Below are positions 49,961-58,485 of a stretch of DNA of 64,000 nucleotides, one piece after another (the stretch's first letter is position 1; the number at the start of each line of letters is the position of its first letter). This DNA comes from Meinhardsimonia xiamenensis (GTDB lineage: Bacteria > Pseudomonadota > Alphaproteobacteria > Rhodobacterales > Rhodobacteraceae). The position numbers and the translations under genes are program-made. The stretch covers positions 565,501 through 629,500 of the forward strand of contig NZ_FNFV01000001.1 of NCBI RefSeq assembly GCF_900102905.1, written 5' to 3'. Under the pieces are notes generated by a model. The model searched no databases. It saw nothing but the letters and a program-made list of their open reading frames with translations, and had not been told where the DNA came from.

Positions 49961-50644
49961 TCAGCGGAACCGGTCGATGAGGCGCTCAAGGGGGCTCTTT
50001 CCCTCTTCTTCTCGGGGCGCCGCCTGCTCGGCTTCGGGCGGGGTTTTTGCGGCCTTCTCGGTCTTGCTGGCGCGGGGCGGGGCCACGCGTCGCGCAACCG
50101 CGTTCATGAAGGCCGCGGTATCGCCGCGCGCCAGAGCCGGGGCGCCGTCGGAGATGCCGCGCAAGAGGTCGTCGAGCCACGCGGCATCGGCCTTGGAAAA
50201 GTCTCCGAGCACATGGGCCGTCACGCGGTCCTTGTGGCCGGGATGGCCGATGCCGATGCGCACCCGGTGGTAGCCGTCGCCGATATGGGCATGGATCGAG
50301 CGCAACCCGTTGTGCCCGGCATGCCCGCCGCCCGTCTTGCAGCGGCACCTACCGGGGGCAAGGTCGAGCTCATCGTGGAACACGATCACATCCTCGGGCG
50401 TGAGCTTGTAATAGTGCATCGCCTCCGACACCGCCTGGCCGGAGAGATTCATGTAGGTCTCGGGCTTGAGCAGGATGACCTTCTCGCCGCCAAGGCGGCC
50501 TTCAGAGACGAGGCCGTGAAACTTGCGTCGCCAGGGTGAAAAGCCGTGGTCCTCGGCGATGCGGTCCACCGCCATGAAGCCGATGTTGTGGCGGTTGCGG
50601 GCGTATTTCTCGCCCGGATTGCCGAGCCCCACGAATAGCCGCAT
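49961..50644 (-). CDS. pth: Peptidyl-tRNA hydrolase
   Basis: 227-aa enzyme releasing peptides from stalled peptidyl-tRNA. [20 protein letters not shown] (conserved Asn and catalytic His), [20 protein letters not shown] and [14 protein letters not shown] are family motifs. The C-terminus has a basic, Ala/Pro-rich extension of about 35 residues ([20 protein letters not shown]), usual for this group. Downstream of rplY but separated by a terminator. Confidence 0.94.
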   Translation of the reverse strand: MRLFVGLGNPGEKYARNRHNIGFMAVDRIAEDHGFSPWRRKFHGLVSEGRLGGEKVILLKPETYMNLSGQAVSEAMHYYKLTPEDVIVFHDELDLAPGRCRCKTGGGHAGHNGLRSIHAHIGDGYHRVRIGIGHPGHKDRVTAHVLGDFSKADAAWLDDLLRGISDGAPALARGDTAAFMNAVARRVAPPRASKTEKAAKTPPEAEQAAPREEEGKSPLERLIDRFR

Positions 50645-50706
50645 TGCCTGCTCCTCCTTGGTTCGAAACTAGGGCGCGCGGGGCGCCGCCGCAACGGTGC
50701 GCAACG

Positions 50707-50731
50707 AAAACGGGGCCCCGAAGGGCCCCGT
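50707..50731 (-). terminator. rplY intrinsic terminator
   Basis: On the minus strand CGGGGCCC pairs with GGGCCCCG around TTCG, followed by TTTT (50711-50730 stem, T-run 50707-50710). It lies 37 nt past the rplY stop and is a textbook intrinsic terminator. Confidence 0.9.
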
Positions 50732-50767
50732 GCGTTGCGTTCCACCGGCTCGGGGCGCGCGTGCGGG

Positions 50768-51412
50768 TCAGTCCTCCGACTGCTCCGTGGCCGGCACTTC
50801 GCCGGCCTCGGCGCCTTCCCCTTCTTCCTCCTCGGCCACAAGACCGCTCGGCGGAGAGATGTTGGCGATCACGAAATCGCGCTCGATGGTGGGTTTGGCG
50901 CCGGCGGGAAGCTCCACCTGCGAGATGGTCACCACATCGCCGATGTCGAGGCCCGTGAGGTCGACCACCACCTTCTCGGGGATGTCGCCGGCGACCACGT
51001 TGAGCTCGATCTCCGGGCGCACCACGGTCAGCACGCCGCCGCGCCGGATGCCGGGGGCTTCGTCCTCGTTGACGAATTCCACCGGGATGTAAACGTCCAC
51101 CCGGCTCGTGCGGCGCAGGCGCATGAAGTCCACATGGATCGGCAGATCCTTGACCACATCGCGCTGCACGCCGCGGCAGATCACCCGGACGTCGTCCATG
51201 CCCTCGACCTTGAGGTTGAACAGCGTCGAGAGGAAGCGCCCCGCCTTCAGCCGCTTCACCAGCTCGTTGAAGGGGATGTTGATCGGCACCGGATCCTTGT
51301 GGTCGCCATAGACCACACCGGGCACCATGTTCTCACGCCGTGCCTGACGAGCGGCCCCCTTGCCCGTCCCCGTCCGCAACTTGGCGTGAAGATCTGGAAT
51401 CTCACCAGCCAT
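50768..51412 (-). CDS. rplY: 50S ribosomal protein L25/CTC
   Basis: 214-aa long-form (CTC-type) 5S rRNA-binding protein. N-terminal L25 domain: [20 protein letters not shown]; then the TL5/CTC C-terminal domain ([40 protein letters not shown]). Acidic tail [12 protein letters not shown]. Upstream of pth with its own terminator. Confidence 0.94.
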   Translation of the reverse strand: MAGEIPDLHAKLRTGTGKGAARQARRENMVPGVVYGDHKDPVPINIPFNELVKRLKAGRFLSTLFNLKVEGMDDVRVICRGVQRDVVKDLPIHVDFMRLRRTSRVDVYIPVEFVNEDEAPGIRRGGVLTVVRPEIELNVVAGDIPEKVVVDLTGLDIGDVVTISQVELPAGAKPTIERDFVIANISPPSGLVAEEEEGEGAEAGEVPATEQSED

Positions 51413-51586
51413 GTCTGAAATCTCCGAAAGGTTCTGTCACGTGACACCGGGCGCATCCTCCAAGGGTGTATGCCCCGATGAAGCCGCGCGTATAGTTGAG
51501 CCGCGGCGGCTTGAAAAGGGCAAATGCGCTCGCGTCCTGCAACTCGCGGCTTGCGGCCATGCGCGGGCCGGTGCACAGGCAGACGC

Positions 51587-52729
51587 ATGAGCGTTATCGC
51601 GCCCCTGAGACTGTGTCGCGCTCCGGCCACGGCATTCGTGATCGTCGGCCTCTACTGGGGCGCCTTCGCGGCCAATGTTCCCGTCATCAAGGCGCGAATC
51701 GGCGCCTCCGACGGTGAATTCGGGGCATTGTTGCTTTCGTCGGCCCTGGGGCTCGTGAGCGCCATGTGGCTGGCCCCGCGGGCCGACCGGCTTTTCGGTG
51801 CGCGCGGGCTGCCCCTGGCCGCGCTCGTGCTGGCCGGCGCCTTCCTGCTGCCGGGTCTGGCCATCGGGCCGGCAAGTTTCGCTCTGGCGATGGTTCTGGC
51901 AGGCGCCGCCTCCGGGCTGACGGACGTGATCATGAACGCGCGCGTCTCGGAGCTTGAATCGCGCCACTCCCGCAGCCTGATGAACGCCAACCACGGCGCC
52001 TTCTCGGCCGCTTATGCCGCAAGCGCTGTCGCTGCCGGCCTTGCCCGAGAAGCCGGCACGCCAACGGTGGCGACGTTTGCCGCGCTCGGGGTGGTGACGC
52101 TGCTGCTCGCGCCGGGGCTGGCCGCGGCGCCGGAACACACGCCGTCCAGAGGTGCCGCCGCGCGTGGTTCGTCACTCGGTCCGGTCATCATGTGCGGGGC
52201 CATCGTGCTCGTCGCCTTCATGGCCGAGGCCACGGTGGAGAGCTGGTCGGCACTCTTCATCGAGCGCGAGCTCGGCGGTAGCGCGGCGCAGGGAGCGCTG
52301 GGACCGGCGATGCTCGGGCTGACCATGGCCGTGGGCCGTTTCTCCGGGCAGGCGGTCAGCGTGCGCCTGCGCCCCTCGCAGGTGGTCGTCTGGGCCAGCC
52401 TCATGGCCGCGGCCGGCGCGCTCGTCGCCGCCGCCGCACCGGTCCCGGCGGTGGCCTATGCCGGCTTTGCCGTGCTTGGGCTCGGTGTCTCGGTGATCGG
52501 GCCCCTGGGGCTGGCGATGGTCGGCCAGCTCGTCGCGCCCGCCGACCGCACCGCCGCCATTGCCCGCACCGCGGTGATCGGTTTTTCCGGCTTTGTCATC
52601 GCCCCGGTGCTGATGGGCGGGCTGAGCGAGCTCGTGGGCCTTGGCGCGGCCTTTGGCGCCGTGGCCCTGCTTCTGGCGCTGGCGCCGCTGCCCCTGCCGT
52701 GGATCCGGGCGCGCAATTCGCTTCTGTAG
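51587..52729 (+). CDS. MFS transporter
   Basis: 380-aa protein with about 12 hydrophobic segments and MFS landmarks: FVIVGLYWGAFAANVPVIKA, a cytoplasmic loop APRADRLFGARG (motif A-like) and GLTDVIMNARVSELESRHSR. Resembles the YfcJ/bypass-of-fucosidase-type small MFS groups. The ribosome site before the ATG (51587) is weak. The substrate is unknown. It converges with the lldD-like gene. Confidence 0.83.
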   Translation: MSVIAPLRLCRAPATAFVIVGLYWGAFAANVPVIKARIGASDGEFGALLLSSALGLVSAMWLAPRADRLFGARGLPLAALVLAGAFLLPGLAIGPASFALAMVLAGAASGLTDVIMNARVSELESRHSRSLMNANHGAFSAAYAASAVAAGLAREAGTPTVATFAALGVVTLLLAPGLAAAPEHTPSRGAAARGSSLGPVIMCGAIVLVAFMAEATVESWSALFIERELGGSAAQGALGPAMLGLTMAVGRFSGQAVSVRLRPSQVVVWASLMAAAGALVAAAAPVPAVAYAGFAVLGLGVSVIGPLGLAMVGQLVAPADRTAAIARTAVIGFSGFVIAPVLMGGLSELVGLGAAFGAVALLLALAPLPLPWIRARNSLL

Positions 52730-52739
52730 GGCCCGGCGC

Positions 52740-53930
52740 TCAGGCGCGGCGCTTGCGCGGGCCCCAGTCCTTCCAGCGGCCCTCGAAGTCTTCCGGCACG
52801 AGCAGGATGTCGCGGTCGACCTCCTCCACCCGCCGGCGGCCGCAGAAGGCCATGGTGAGGTCGAACTCGCGCTGCAGGATCTCCAGCGCCTTCGTCACCC
52901 CGGCCTCGCCCATCGCCCCGAGCCCATAGACGAAGGCGCGGCCGATGTAGGTGCCCTGCGCGCCCATCGCCACCGCCTTGAGAATGTCTTGGCCGGAGCG
53001 GATGCCGCCATCGAGATGCACCTCGACCTTGTCGCCCACCGCATCGAGGATCGCCGGCAGGGCGCGGATCGAACTCAGCGCGCCGTCGAGCTGGCGCCCG
53101 CCGTGGTTGGAGACGACGATGGCGTCAGCGCCAAGCTCGGCCGCTTTCTTCGCATCCTCGACATCGAGGATGCCCTTCAGAATGACCTTGCCGCCCCACT
53201 GCTCCATCAGCTTCGCGACCTTGCCCCAGTCGAGCGCGGGGTCGAACTGCTCGGCCGTCCAGGCCATCAGCGAGGAAGTGTCGGACACGCCCTTCACATG
53301 GCCGACGATATTGCCGAACTGGCGGCGCTTCGTGCCCAGCATCTCAAGGCCCCAGCGCCATTTCGTGGCGAGGTCGAGCATCACCGGCAGGGTCAGCTTC
53401 GGCGGGGCGGAAAGGCCGTTCTTCAGATCCTTGTGGCGCTGGCCGAGAATCTGAAGATCGAGCGTGATGACGAGCGCCGAGCAGCCTGCCGCGCGCGCCC
53501 GCTCGATCAGCCGCGAGGTGAAGTCGGTATCCTTCATGGTGTAGAGCTGGAACCAGAAGGGCCGGGTGGTGTGCTCGGCCACATCCTCGATCGAGCAGAT
53601 CGACATGGTCGAGAGCGTGAACGGCACGCCGAACTTCTCGGCCGCGCGCGCGGCCTTGATTTCGCCATCGGCGCATTGCATGCCCGTCAGCCCAACCGGC
53701 GCCAGCGCCACCGGCAGTGCCACCTCCTCTCCGATCATCGTCGAGGCGGTCGAGCGGCCCGACATGTCAACCGCCACGCGCTGGCGCAGGCGGATGAGGT
53801 CGAAGTCGCGCTCGTTGTCGCGGAAGGTCTGCTCCGTCCAGCTCCCCGACTCGGCGTAGTCGTAGAACATCTTCGGCACGCGCCGCCGGTAGAGTTCCTT
53901 GAGATCGTCGATGTTGGTGATGACGGGCAT
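52740..53930 (-). CDS. lldD: FMN-dependent alpha-hydroxy-acid dehydrogenase (LldD-like)
   Basis: 396-aa enzyme of the L-lactate/glycolate oxidase family. N-terminal KMFYDYAESGSWTEQTFRDN; FMN-site PVALAPVGLTGMQCADGE; active-site VSNHGGRQLDGALSSIRALP (catalytic His) and VHLDGGIRSGQDILKAVAMG. The substrate (L-lactate or another hydroxy acid) is not certain. Upstream of trpA on the same strand in a likely short operon. Confidence 0.88.
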   Translation of the reverse strand: MPVITNIDDLKELYRRRVPKMFYDYAESGSWTEQTFRDNERDFDLIRLRQRVAVDMSGRSTASTMIGEEVALPVALAPVGLTGMQCADGEIKAARAAEKFGVPFTLSTMSICSIEDVAEHTTRPFWFQLYTMKDTDFTSRLIERARAAGCSALVITLDLQILGQRHKDLKNGLSAPPKLTLPVMLDLATKWRWGLEMLGTKRRQFGNIVGHVKGVSDTSSLMAWTAEQFDPALDWGKVAKLMEQWGGKVILKGILDVEDAKKAAELGADAIVVSNHGGRQLDGALSSIRALPAILDAVGDKVEVHLDGGIRSGQDILKAVAMGAQGTYIGRAFVYGLGAMGEAGVTKALEILQREFDLTMAFCGRRRVEEVDRDILLVPEDFEGRWKDWGPRKRRA

Positions 53931-53945
53931 GGTATCCTCCCTCTC

Positions 53946-54737
53946 TCACCCGCGATGGGCGCCCTCGGCCAGCGTGCGCACGAACTCCAGCACCTCCGCA
54001 ACCGGTCGGCCCTCGCCGATCTTGGCCACGATCGCCGAGCCCACGACGGCGCCATCGGCCACGCGCGCGATGGCCTCCGCCGCCTCGGGCGTCCTGATGC
54101 CGAAGCCCACCACCACCGGCAGGTCGGTCTTCGCCTTGATGCGCGCGACTTCGGGGGCGACTTCCTCGGCTTGCGCCGCCGCCGCGCCCGTGATGCCGGT
54201 GATCGAAACGTAATAGACGAAGCCGCTGGTGTTGGTCAGCACCTTGGGCAGGCGCTTGTCGTCGGTCGTCGGCGTGGCGAGACGGATGAAGTTGAGCCCT
54301 GCCTGCTGCGCCGGAATGCAAAGCTCGTCATCCTCCTCGGGCGGCAGATCGACGACGATGAGCCCATCCACGCCGACGGCCTTCGCATCCTCGAGAAAGC
54401 GGTCCACCCCGCGGTTGTAGATGGGGTTGTAATACCCCATGAGCACGATCGGCGTGGCGTCGTCCTCGCGGCGGAACTCGGCCACCATGTCGAGCGTCTT
54501 CTGCAGCGTCTGGCCGGCGGCCAGCGCGCGCTGGCCGGCAAGCTGGATGGTGGGGCCGTCGGCCATGGGGTCGGTGAAGGGAACGCCGAGCTCGATGATG
54601 TCCACTCCAGCGGCGGGCAGGCCGCGCAGGATCTCCATCGAGGTGTCGGGGTCGGGATCGCCCGCCATGATGTAGGCGACAAAGGCCTTGCGGCCCTCGC
54701 CCCTGAGCCTCGCGAACGTCTCGTCGATGCGGGTCAT
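53946..54737 (-). CDS. trpA: Tryptophan synthase alpha chain
   Basis: 263-aa TIM-barrel subunit splitting indole-glycerol phosphate. [20 protein letters not shown] holds both catalytic acids (Glu and Asp); [49 protein letters not shown]. The ATG 54737 follows GAGGGAGCCGCC. It is separated from trpFB. Longer in-frame readings upstream cross the ychF start region and are not supported. Confidence 0.96.
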   Translation of the reverse strand: MTRIDETFARLRGEGRKAFVAYIMAGDPDPDTSMEILRGLPAAGVDIIELGVPFTDPMADGPTIQLAGQRALAAGQTLQKTLDMVAEFRREDDATPIVLMGYYNPIYNRGVDRFLEDAKAVGVDGLIVVDLPPEEDDELCIPAQQAGLNFIRLATPTTDDKRLPKVLTNTSGFVYYVSITGITGAAAAQAEEVAPEVARIKAKTDLPVVVGFGIRTPEAAEAIARVADGAVVGSAIVAKIGEGRPVAEVLEFVRTLAEGAHRG

Positions 54738-54942
54738 GGCGGCTCCCTCGCTCCCCTCGATCTCGCCCGATTTGCCGCGAAACGGGCGGAAAGTGCAAGC
54801 GCCCGCGGCCACTGGTGATGTGGCCTTGCGCCGGTGCGCGGCGCTTCCCATCTCTGCAGGTGCCAACAGGCGCGCCGGCTGCTTGCCAAGCGGGGGGCAC
54901 CGGCTTATCAGCGGCGCGCGATTTCCACCCCGGGGGAACGAG

Positions 54943-56040
54943 ATGGGTTTCAAGGTCGGCATCGTCGGCTTGCCGAATGTGGGCAAGTCCACGCTGTTCA
55001 ATGCGCTGACACGGACGGCCGCGGCACAGGCGGCGAATTTTCCCTTCTGCACCATCGAGCCGAATGTCGGCGACGTGGCCGTGCCCGACCCGCGGCTGGA
55101 GACCCTGGCGCGGCTTGCCGGATCACGCCAGATCATCCCCACCCGCATGACCTTCGTCGACATCGCCGGGCTGGTGAAGGGGGCAAGCCGGGGCGAGGGG
55201 CTGGGCAACCAGTTTCTGGCGAACATCCGCGAAGTTGACGCCATCGCCCATGTGCTGCGCTGCTTCGAGGATAGCGATGTGACGCATGTCGAGGGGCGGG
55301 TTGACCCGATCGCCGATGCCGAGACCATCGAGACCGAGCTGATGCTTGCCGATCTTGAGTCGGTGGAGCGGCGGCTGGCGAACCTCTCGCGCAAGGTGCG
55401 TGGCGGCGACAAGGAGGCGCTGCAGCAGGAGCGGCTGCTTCTGGCGGCGAAGGCGGCGCTCGAGGCCGGGCGGCCGGCGCGCTCGGTGCCAGTGGCCGAG
55501 GAAGACGCCAAGGCCTGGAAGATGCTCCAGCTTCTCACCGCAAAGCCGGTGCTCTACGTCTGCAACGTCTCCGAGGCCGAAGCCGCGACGGGCAACGCCC
55601 ACACCGAGCGCGTGGCCCAGATGGCTGCCGAGCAGGGCGCGGGCGTGGTGGTGATCTCCGCCAAGATCGAGGAGGAAATCGCCCAGCTCGACCCCGAGGA
55701 GCAGAAGATGTTTCTCGAAGAGCTCGGGCTAGAGGAGCCGGGGCTCGACCGGCTGATCCGCGCGGGCTATGCGCTCCTTGGCCTGCGCACCTATTTTACC
55801 GTCGGCCCGAAGGAGGCGCGGGCCTGGACGATCAAGGCTGGCACGCTGGCCCCGCAGGCGGCGGGCGTGATCCACGGCGATTTCGAGCGCGGCTTCATCC
55901 GCGCCGAGACCATCGCCTACGACGACTACGTCGCCTGTGGTGGCGAGCAGGGTGCCAGGGATGCCGGGCGGATGCGCATCGAGGGCAAGAGCTACGAGGT
56001 GCAGGACGGCGACGTGATGCACTTCCTCTTCAACGCCTGA
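54943..56040 (+). CDS. ychF: YchF/Obg-family ATPase/GTPase
   Basis: 365-aa P-loop NTPase with [16 protein letters not shown] (G1), [20 protein letters not shown] (G3) and the YchF-type NxxE in [10 protein letters not shown] replacing NKxD, which makes family members ATP-binding. A helical insert and C-terminal TGS domain ([20 protein letters not shown]) complete it. A perfect 9-bp hairpin follows. Confidence 0.96.
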   Translation: MGFKVGIVGLPNVGKSTLFNALTRTAAAQAANFPFCTIEPNVGDVAVPDPRLETLARLAGSRQIIPTRMTFVDIAGLVKGASRGEGLGNQFLANIREVDAIAHVLRCFEDSDVTHVEGRVDPIADAETIETELMLADLESVERRLANLSRKVRGGDKEALQQERLLLAAKAALEAGRPARSVPVAEEDAKAWKMLQLLTAKPVLYVCNVSEAEAATGNAHTERVAQMAAEQGAGVVVISAKIEEEIAQLDPEEQKMFLEELGLEEPGLDRLIRAGYALLGLRTYFTVGPKEARAWTIKAGTLAPQAAGVIHGDFERGFIRAETIAYDDYVACGGEQGARDAGRMRIEGKSYEVQDGDVMHFLFNA

Positions 56041-56051
56041 GGCAAGCGCGC

Positions 56052-56078
56052 CGCCGCCGGTGATGAGAACCGGCGGCG
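56052..56078 (+). terminator. Hairpin after ychF
   Basis: CGCCGCCGG (56052-56060) pairs with CCGGCGGCG (56070-56078), 9-nt loop, 12 nt past the ychF stop, between convergent genes. No T-run. Confidence 0.55.
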
Positions 56079-56107
56079 ACGCTGACCGCGCACAGGGAGA
56101 GAAGGGG

Positions 56108-56335
56108 TCAGTGCGGTCCCCAGCGGCGGCGCTGCTCATCCTGATCGGCCCAGCCGATGTTCTCGATCAGGATCATCAGCGCAGCCGCGAGGTCACGTTC
56201 GTTTCGTGCCATGCTCAGCTGTTCGCTCACATAGCTTCTCAGCGCGGGATTGCGGATCTGCTCCAGTGCCAGCGTGGCGAAGGCGCCGCCCCGCCCCAGT
56301 CGGGCGGCGCCGGCGCGATCGGCCCGCCTGGTCAT
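56108..56335 (-). CDS. 75-aa hypothetical protein coupled to luxI
   Basis: A helical, charged protein (LEQIRNPALRSYVSEQLSMA, then RNERDLAAALMILIENIGWA). The start overlaps the luxI stop (ATGA), so it is co-translated with the autoinducer synthase. No hydrophobic membrane segment and no known family. It might modulate LuxI, or be an unrelated passenger. Confidence 0.6.
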   Translation of the reverse strand: MTRRADRAGAARLGRGGAFATLALEQIRNPALRSYVSEQLSMARNERDLAAALMILIENIGWADQDEQRRRWGPH

Positions 56336-56985
56336 GCCGCCATCGCCCGTTGCTTGCGCAGCGAGTCTTCATCCACGAATACGTCGTGGTGAATCCCTGC
56401 GTAGTTGCGGATGGCGGCCACGCGCTCGGGCGTCACGTCCATCAGTGCGGCGAGAGCCGTGACCTTGCCCATCGGCTTGGGCGTTCCGAGATAGCCGCAG
56501 GGCGCGTTGCCGCCGCGCTTGAGCACGCGGTCCATCACCGGGTCGATCACCGCCACCGCATCGGTGATGCCGGCGGCCATGCCATACTCGAAGGCGCCGA
56601 TCATCACCTCCGAGGTGACATAGGAGATGGTGTTGCGCCCGCGCCCGCTCTTGAGCCGGTTCATGTCGACGCAGAAGCGCGTCGCCTCCCAGACGGTGGA
56701 GCTGCGGATCGGCGGCTCGCCGTCGAGAATCGCCGAGAACACGTCCGAAAGCATGTGTGGTCCGGTGGTCTGCAGAAGGCGCATGCAGCCCACCACATTG
56801 CCCTCGTCGTCGAGCGAGACGACATGCGCGGGATAGAGCGCATCGAATCGGTCGTATTCCATGCCGTTGGTGACCGTCACTTCCCAGCCGAGCCGGTCAT
56901 GGAAAACGCGCTTGCGAAGGCGAAAGACGTCCTCGAGCACGTCCGAGAAGGCGTCCTGATTGAGACCGTCTATCACGATGATCAT
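56332..56985 (-). CDS. luxI: LuxI-type acyl-homoserine lactone synthase
   Basis: 217-aa AHL synthase. All the conserved residues are visible: Arg and Phe in LRKRVFHDRLGW (with the Trp), Glu/Asp in GMEYDRFDA, Arg in VVGCMRLLQTTG, and Glu/Arg in VWEATRFCVD. GGGAG precedes the ATG. A perfect 16-bp palindrome lies 59-74 bp upstream, and the luxR-type gene ends 104 bp upstream in the same orientation. The acyl chain cannot be read from the sequence. Confidence 0.93.
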   Translation of the reverse strand: MIIVIDGLNQDAFSDVLEDVFRLRKRVFHDRLGWEVTVTNGMEYDRFDALYPAHVVSLDDEGNVVGCMRLLQTTGPHMLSDVFSAILDGEPPIRSSTVWEATRFCVDMNRLKSGRGRNTISYVTSEVMIGAFEYGMAAGITDAVAVIDPVMDRVLKRGGNAPCGYLGTPKPMGKVTALAALMDVTPERVAAIRNYAGIHHDVFVDEDSLRKQRAMAA

Positions 56986-57043
56986 GGCGACAACTCCCAG
57001 TTTCCCTATGGTTGAGCTTGAGAGAAACCTCTCGCTCCCACCA

Positions 57044-57059
57044 TACGGGAAATCCCGTA
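57044..57059 (-). promoter_or_regulatory. Palindrome upstream of luxI (candidate lux box)
   Basis: TACGGGAAATCCCGTA is a perfect inverted repeat (7-nt arms, 2-nt centre), located between luxR and luxI, 59 bp from the luxI start. It is the natural LuxR binding site for autoinduction. It differs from the classical ACCTG-type lux box. Confidence 0.7.
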
Positions 57060-57089
57060 GTTGGCGCCGTCAGAGCGCAGCGGTCGGCG

Positions 57090-57791
57090 TTATCCGGGCT
57101 GGATCAGGCCAAGGCCGATGGCCCGCCCCACGGCTTGCGGCGTGGTCAGCGCGCCGAGCTTCTCCCGCGCCGAGCGCAGATGCACTTCCACGGTCCGCGC
57201 CGAAATGGTGAGGATATCGGCCACGTCCTGCTGGGTCTTGCCTGCCGCGATCCACTGCAGGATCTCGCGCTCCCGGCTCGACAGGGCGGGCAGGTAGAGC
57301 GCCCGTGTGAGGACATTCGACTGCATGACCGCGTCGTGCAGGTGCACCGCGGCGCCCTGCAGCGGTGTCATGATCTTCTTGCGCAGGAGCGCCCATTCGG
57401 CATCGTCGCAATCGCGCGTCACGCTGAGCAGCCCGCAGTCGCCGTATGGTCCCCGCACCGGTACCGTCATCCCCTGTGGGCGGATGCCGTATTCGTTGGC
57501 GGGGCGGAAGACGAGATCGAACTTTTCGTCACGCTGGAAGCGGCTCCAGTCCACCGGCGCGATGCTGCGCACGGCGACATGAAGCGCCGGGTCAAAGCGG
57601 TGAAGCTGGTGTCGCATGTAGTGCATCCGCCAGCCTTCGGGGTAGTTCGCGTAACCCTGCACCGATCCGCTGACGGGATTCACCGTGGCATAGGAGGCGT
57701 GATCGAGCTCGAATTCCTGGCACAGCTCGTTGATGAAGCGCAGGAAGCTGTCATCGGTGCCGGGAACCGTGCTCAGATCGATCAGGTCCAT
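57090..57791 (-). CDS. luxR: LuxR-family quorum-sensing regulator
   Basis: 233-aa protein: N-terminal AHL-binding domain with the conserved WRMHYMRH (Trp, Tyr), FDPALH (Asp-Pro), a Trp in VDWSRFQ and the VPVRGPYGD Gly; C-terminal GerE HTH (LSSREREILQWIAAGKTQQD, ISARTVEVHLRSAREKLG). I start at ATG 57791 with GGGAAG upstream; a GTG five codons earlier is possible. It sits upstream of luxI in the same direction. Confidence 0.92.
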   Translation of the reverse strand: MDLIDLSTVPGTDDSFLRFINELCQEFELDHASYATVNPVSGSVQGYANYPEGWRMHYMRHQLHRFDPALHVAVRSIAPVDWSRFQRDEKFDLVFRPANEYGIRPQGMTVPVRGPYGDCGLLSVTRDCDDAEWALLRKKIMTPLQGAAVHLHDAVMQSNVLTRALYLPALSSREREILQWIAAGKTQQDVADILTISARTVEVHLRSAREKLGALTTPQAVGRAIGLGLIQPG

Positions 57792-58122
57792 GGGCGCACT
57801 TCCCACTCGGTCGCCAAAGGTCAGGATAACCTGCCCGTCCGTAAAGGTCGAGAGCCCGGACAGAGGCCTTGACGGAGGCGCCGAGGGGCCCGATCCGGGC
57901 AGCGCAAGGGCAGGTCCCTCCCGGATTGTCTTGCCTATGATTTGGACATGTTCTTGTGCGATTCCAGTCGCTACTGAGGCGAGTGGCGCCTTTCATGCTC
58001 GCGGTCTGGCCGAAATGTGACACCGGCGGGCCTCCGGCGCCTTTTCTCGCGCGGGATATGCCCTTGCGGCCACGTCCCTGCTAAGAACGCATTCCGAATC
58101 ATTGACGATTGCGGGGCGAGCC
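57792..58122. other. Interval between luxR and rhodanese genes
   Basis: 331 bp, divergent genes. At 57829-57848, 38-57 bp before luxR, ACCTGCCCGTCCGTAAAGGT has the length and ends of a classical lux box and matches the Vibrio fischeri one at 14 of 20 positions by my count, though it is only partly symmetric. A TATGAT box near 57943 lacks a good -35. No small gene is supported. Confidence 0.4.
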
Positions 58123-58482
58123 ATGCTGCCGGGGAAGACACCGCTGGAGGCCATGGAGATGCTGCGGGCCGGCGCCATTCTGGTTGACGTGCGCGAGCGC
58201 GACGAGATTGCCGCGGCCGCCTATGACGTGGAGGCGCTGCTGATCCTGCCGCTGTCCGAGGCGCAGGACAGGCTCGACGAGATCCCGCGCGACAGGCCGA
58301 TCGTGTGGGCGTGCCGGTCGGGGAGGCGGTCGCGCCAGATCGGCGAGGCGCTGTGGGCGCAGGGCTTTGACAATGCCGTCAACCTCGAGGGCGGCATCAT
58401 CGAGTGGGCGCGTCAGGGCTTGCCGGTGGTCCTGCACGGGGAGCGGCAGCCCACCGGCCGTGGAGCGGCGGGAGGCGCCTGA
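58123..58482 (+). CDS. Rhodanese-domain protein
   Basis: 119-aa single rhodanese domain: GAILVDVRERDEIAAAAYDV, then the active-site loop ACRSGRRSRQ with the catalytic Cys, then NLEGGIIEWARQGLPV. I use the ATG (58123; GGGGCGAGCC upstream) rather than a TTG seven codons earlier. Probable sulfur-transfer role. 3 bp before the export lipoprotein gene, so they are co-transcribed. Confidence 0.85.
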   Translation: MLPGKTPLEAMEMLRAGAILVDVRERDEIAAAAYDVEALLILPLSEAQDRLDEIPRDRPIVWACRSGRRSRQIGEALWAQGFDNAVNLEGGIIEWARQGLPVVLHGERQPTGRGAAGGA

Positions 58483-58485
58483 CCA

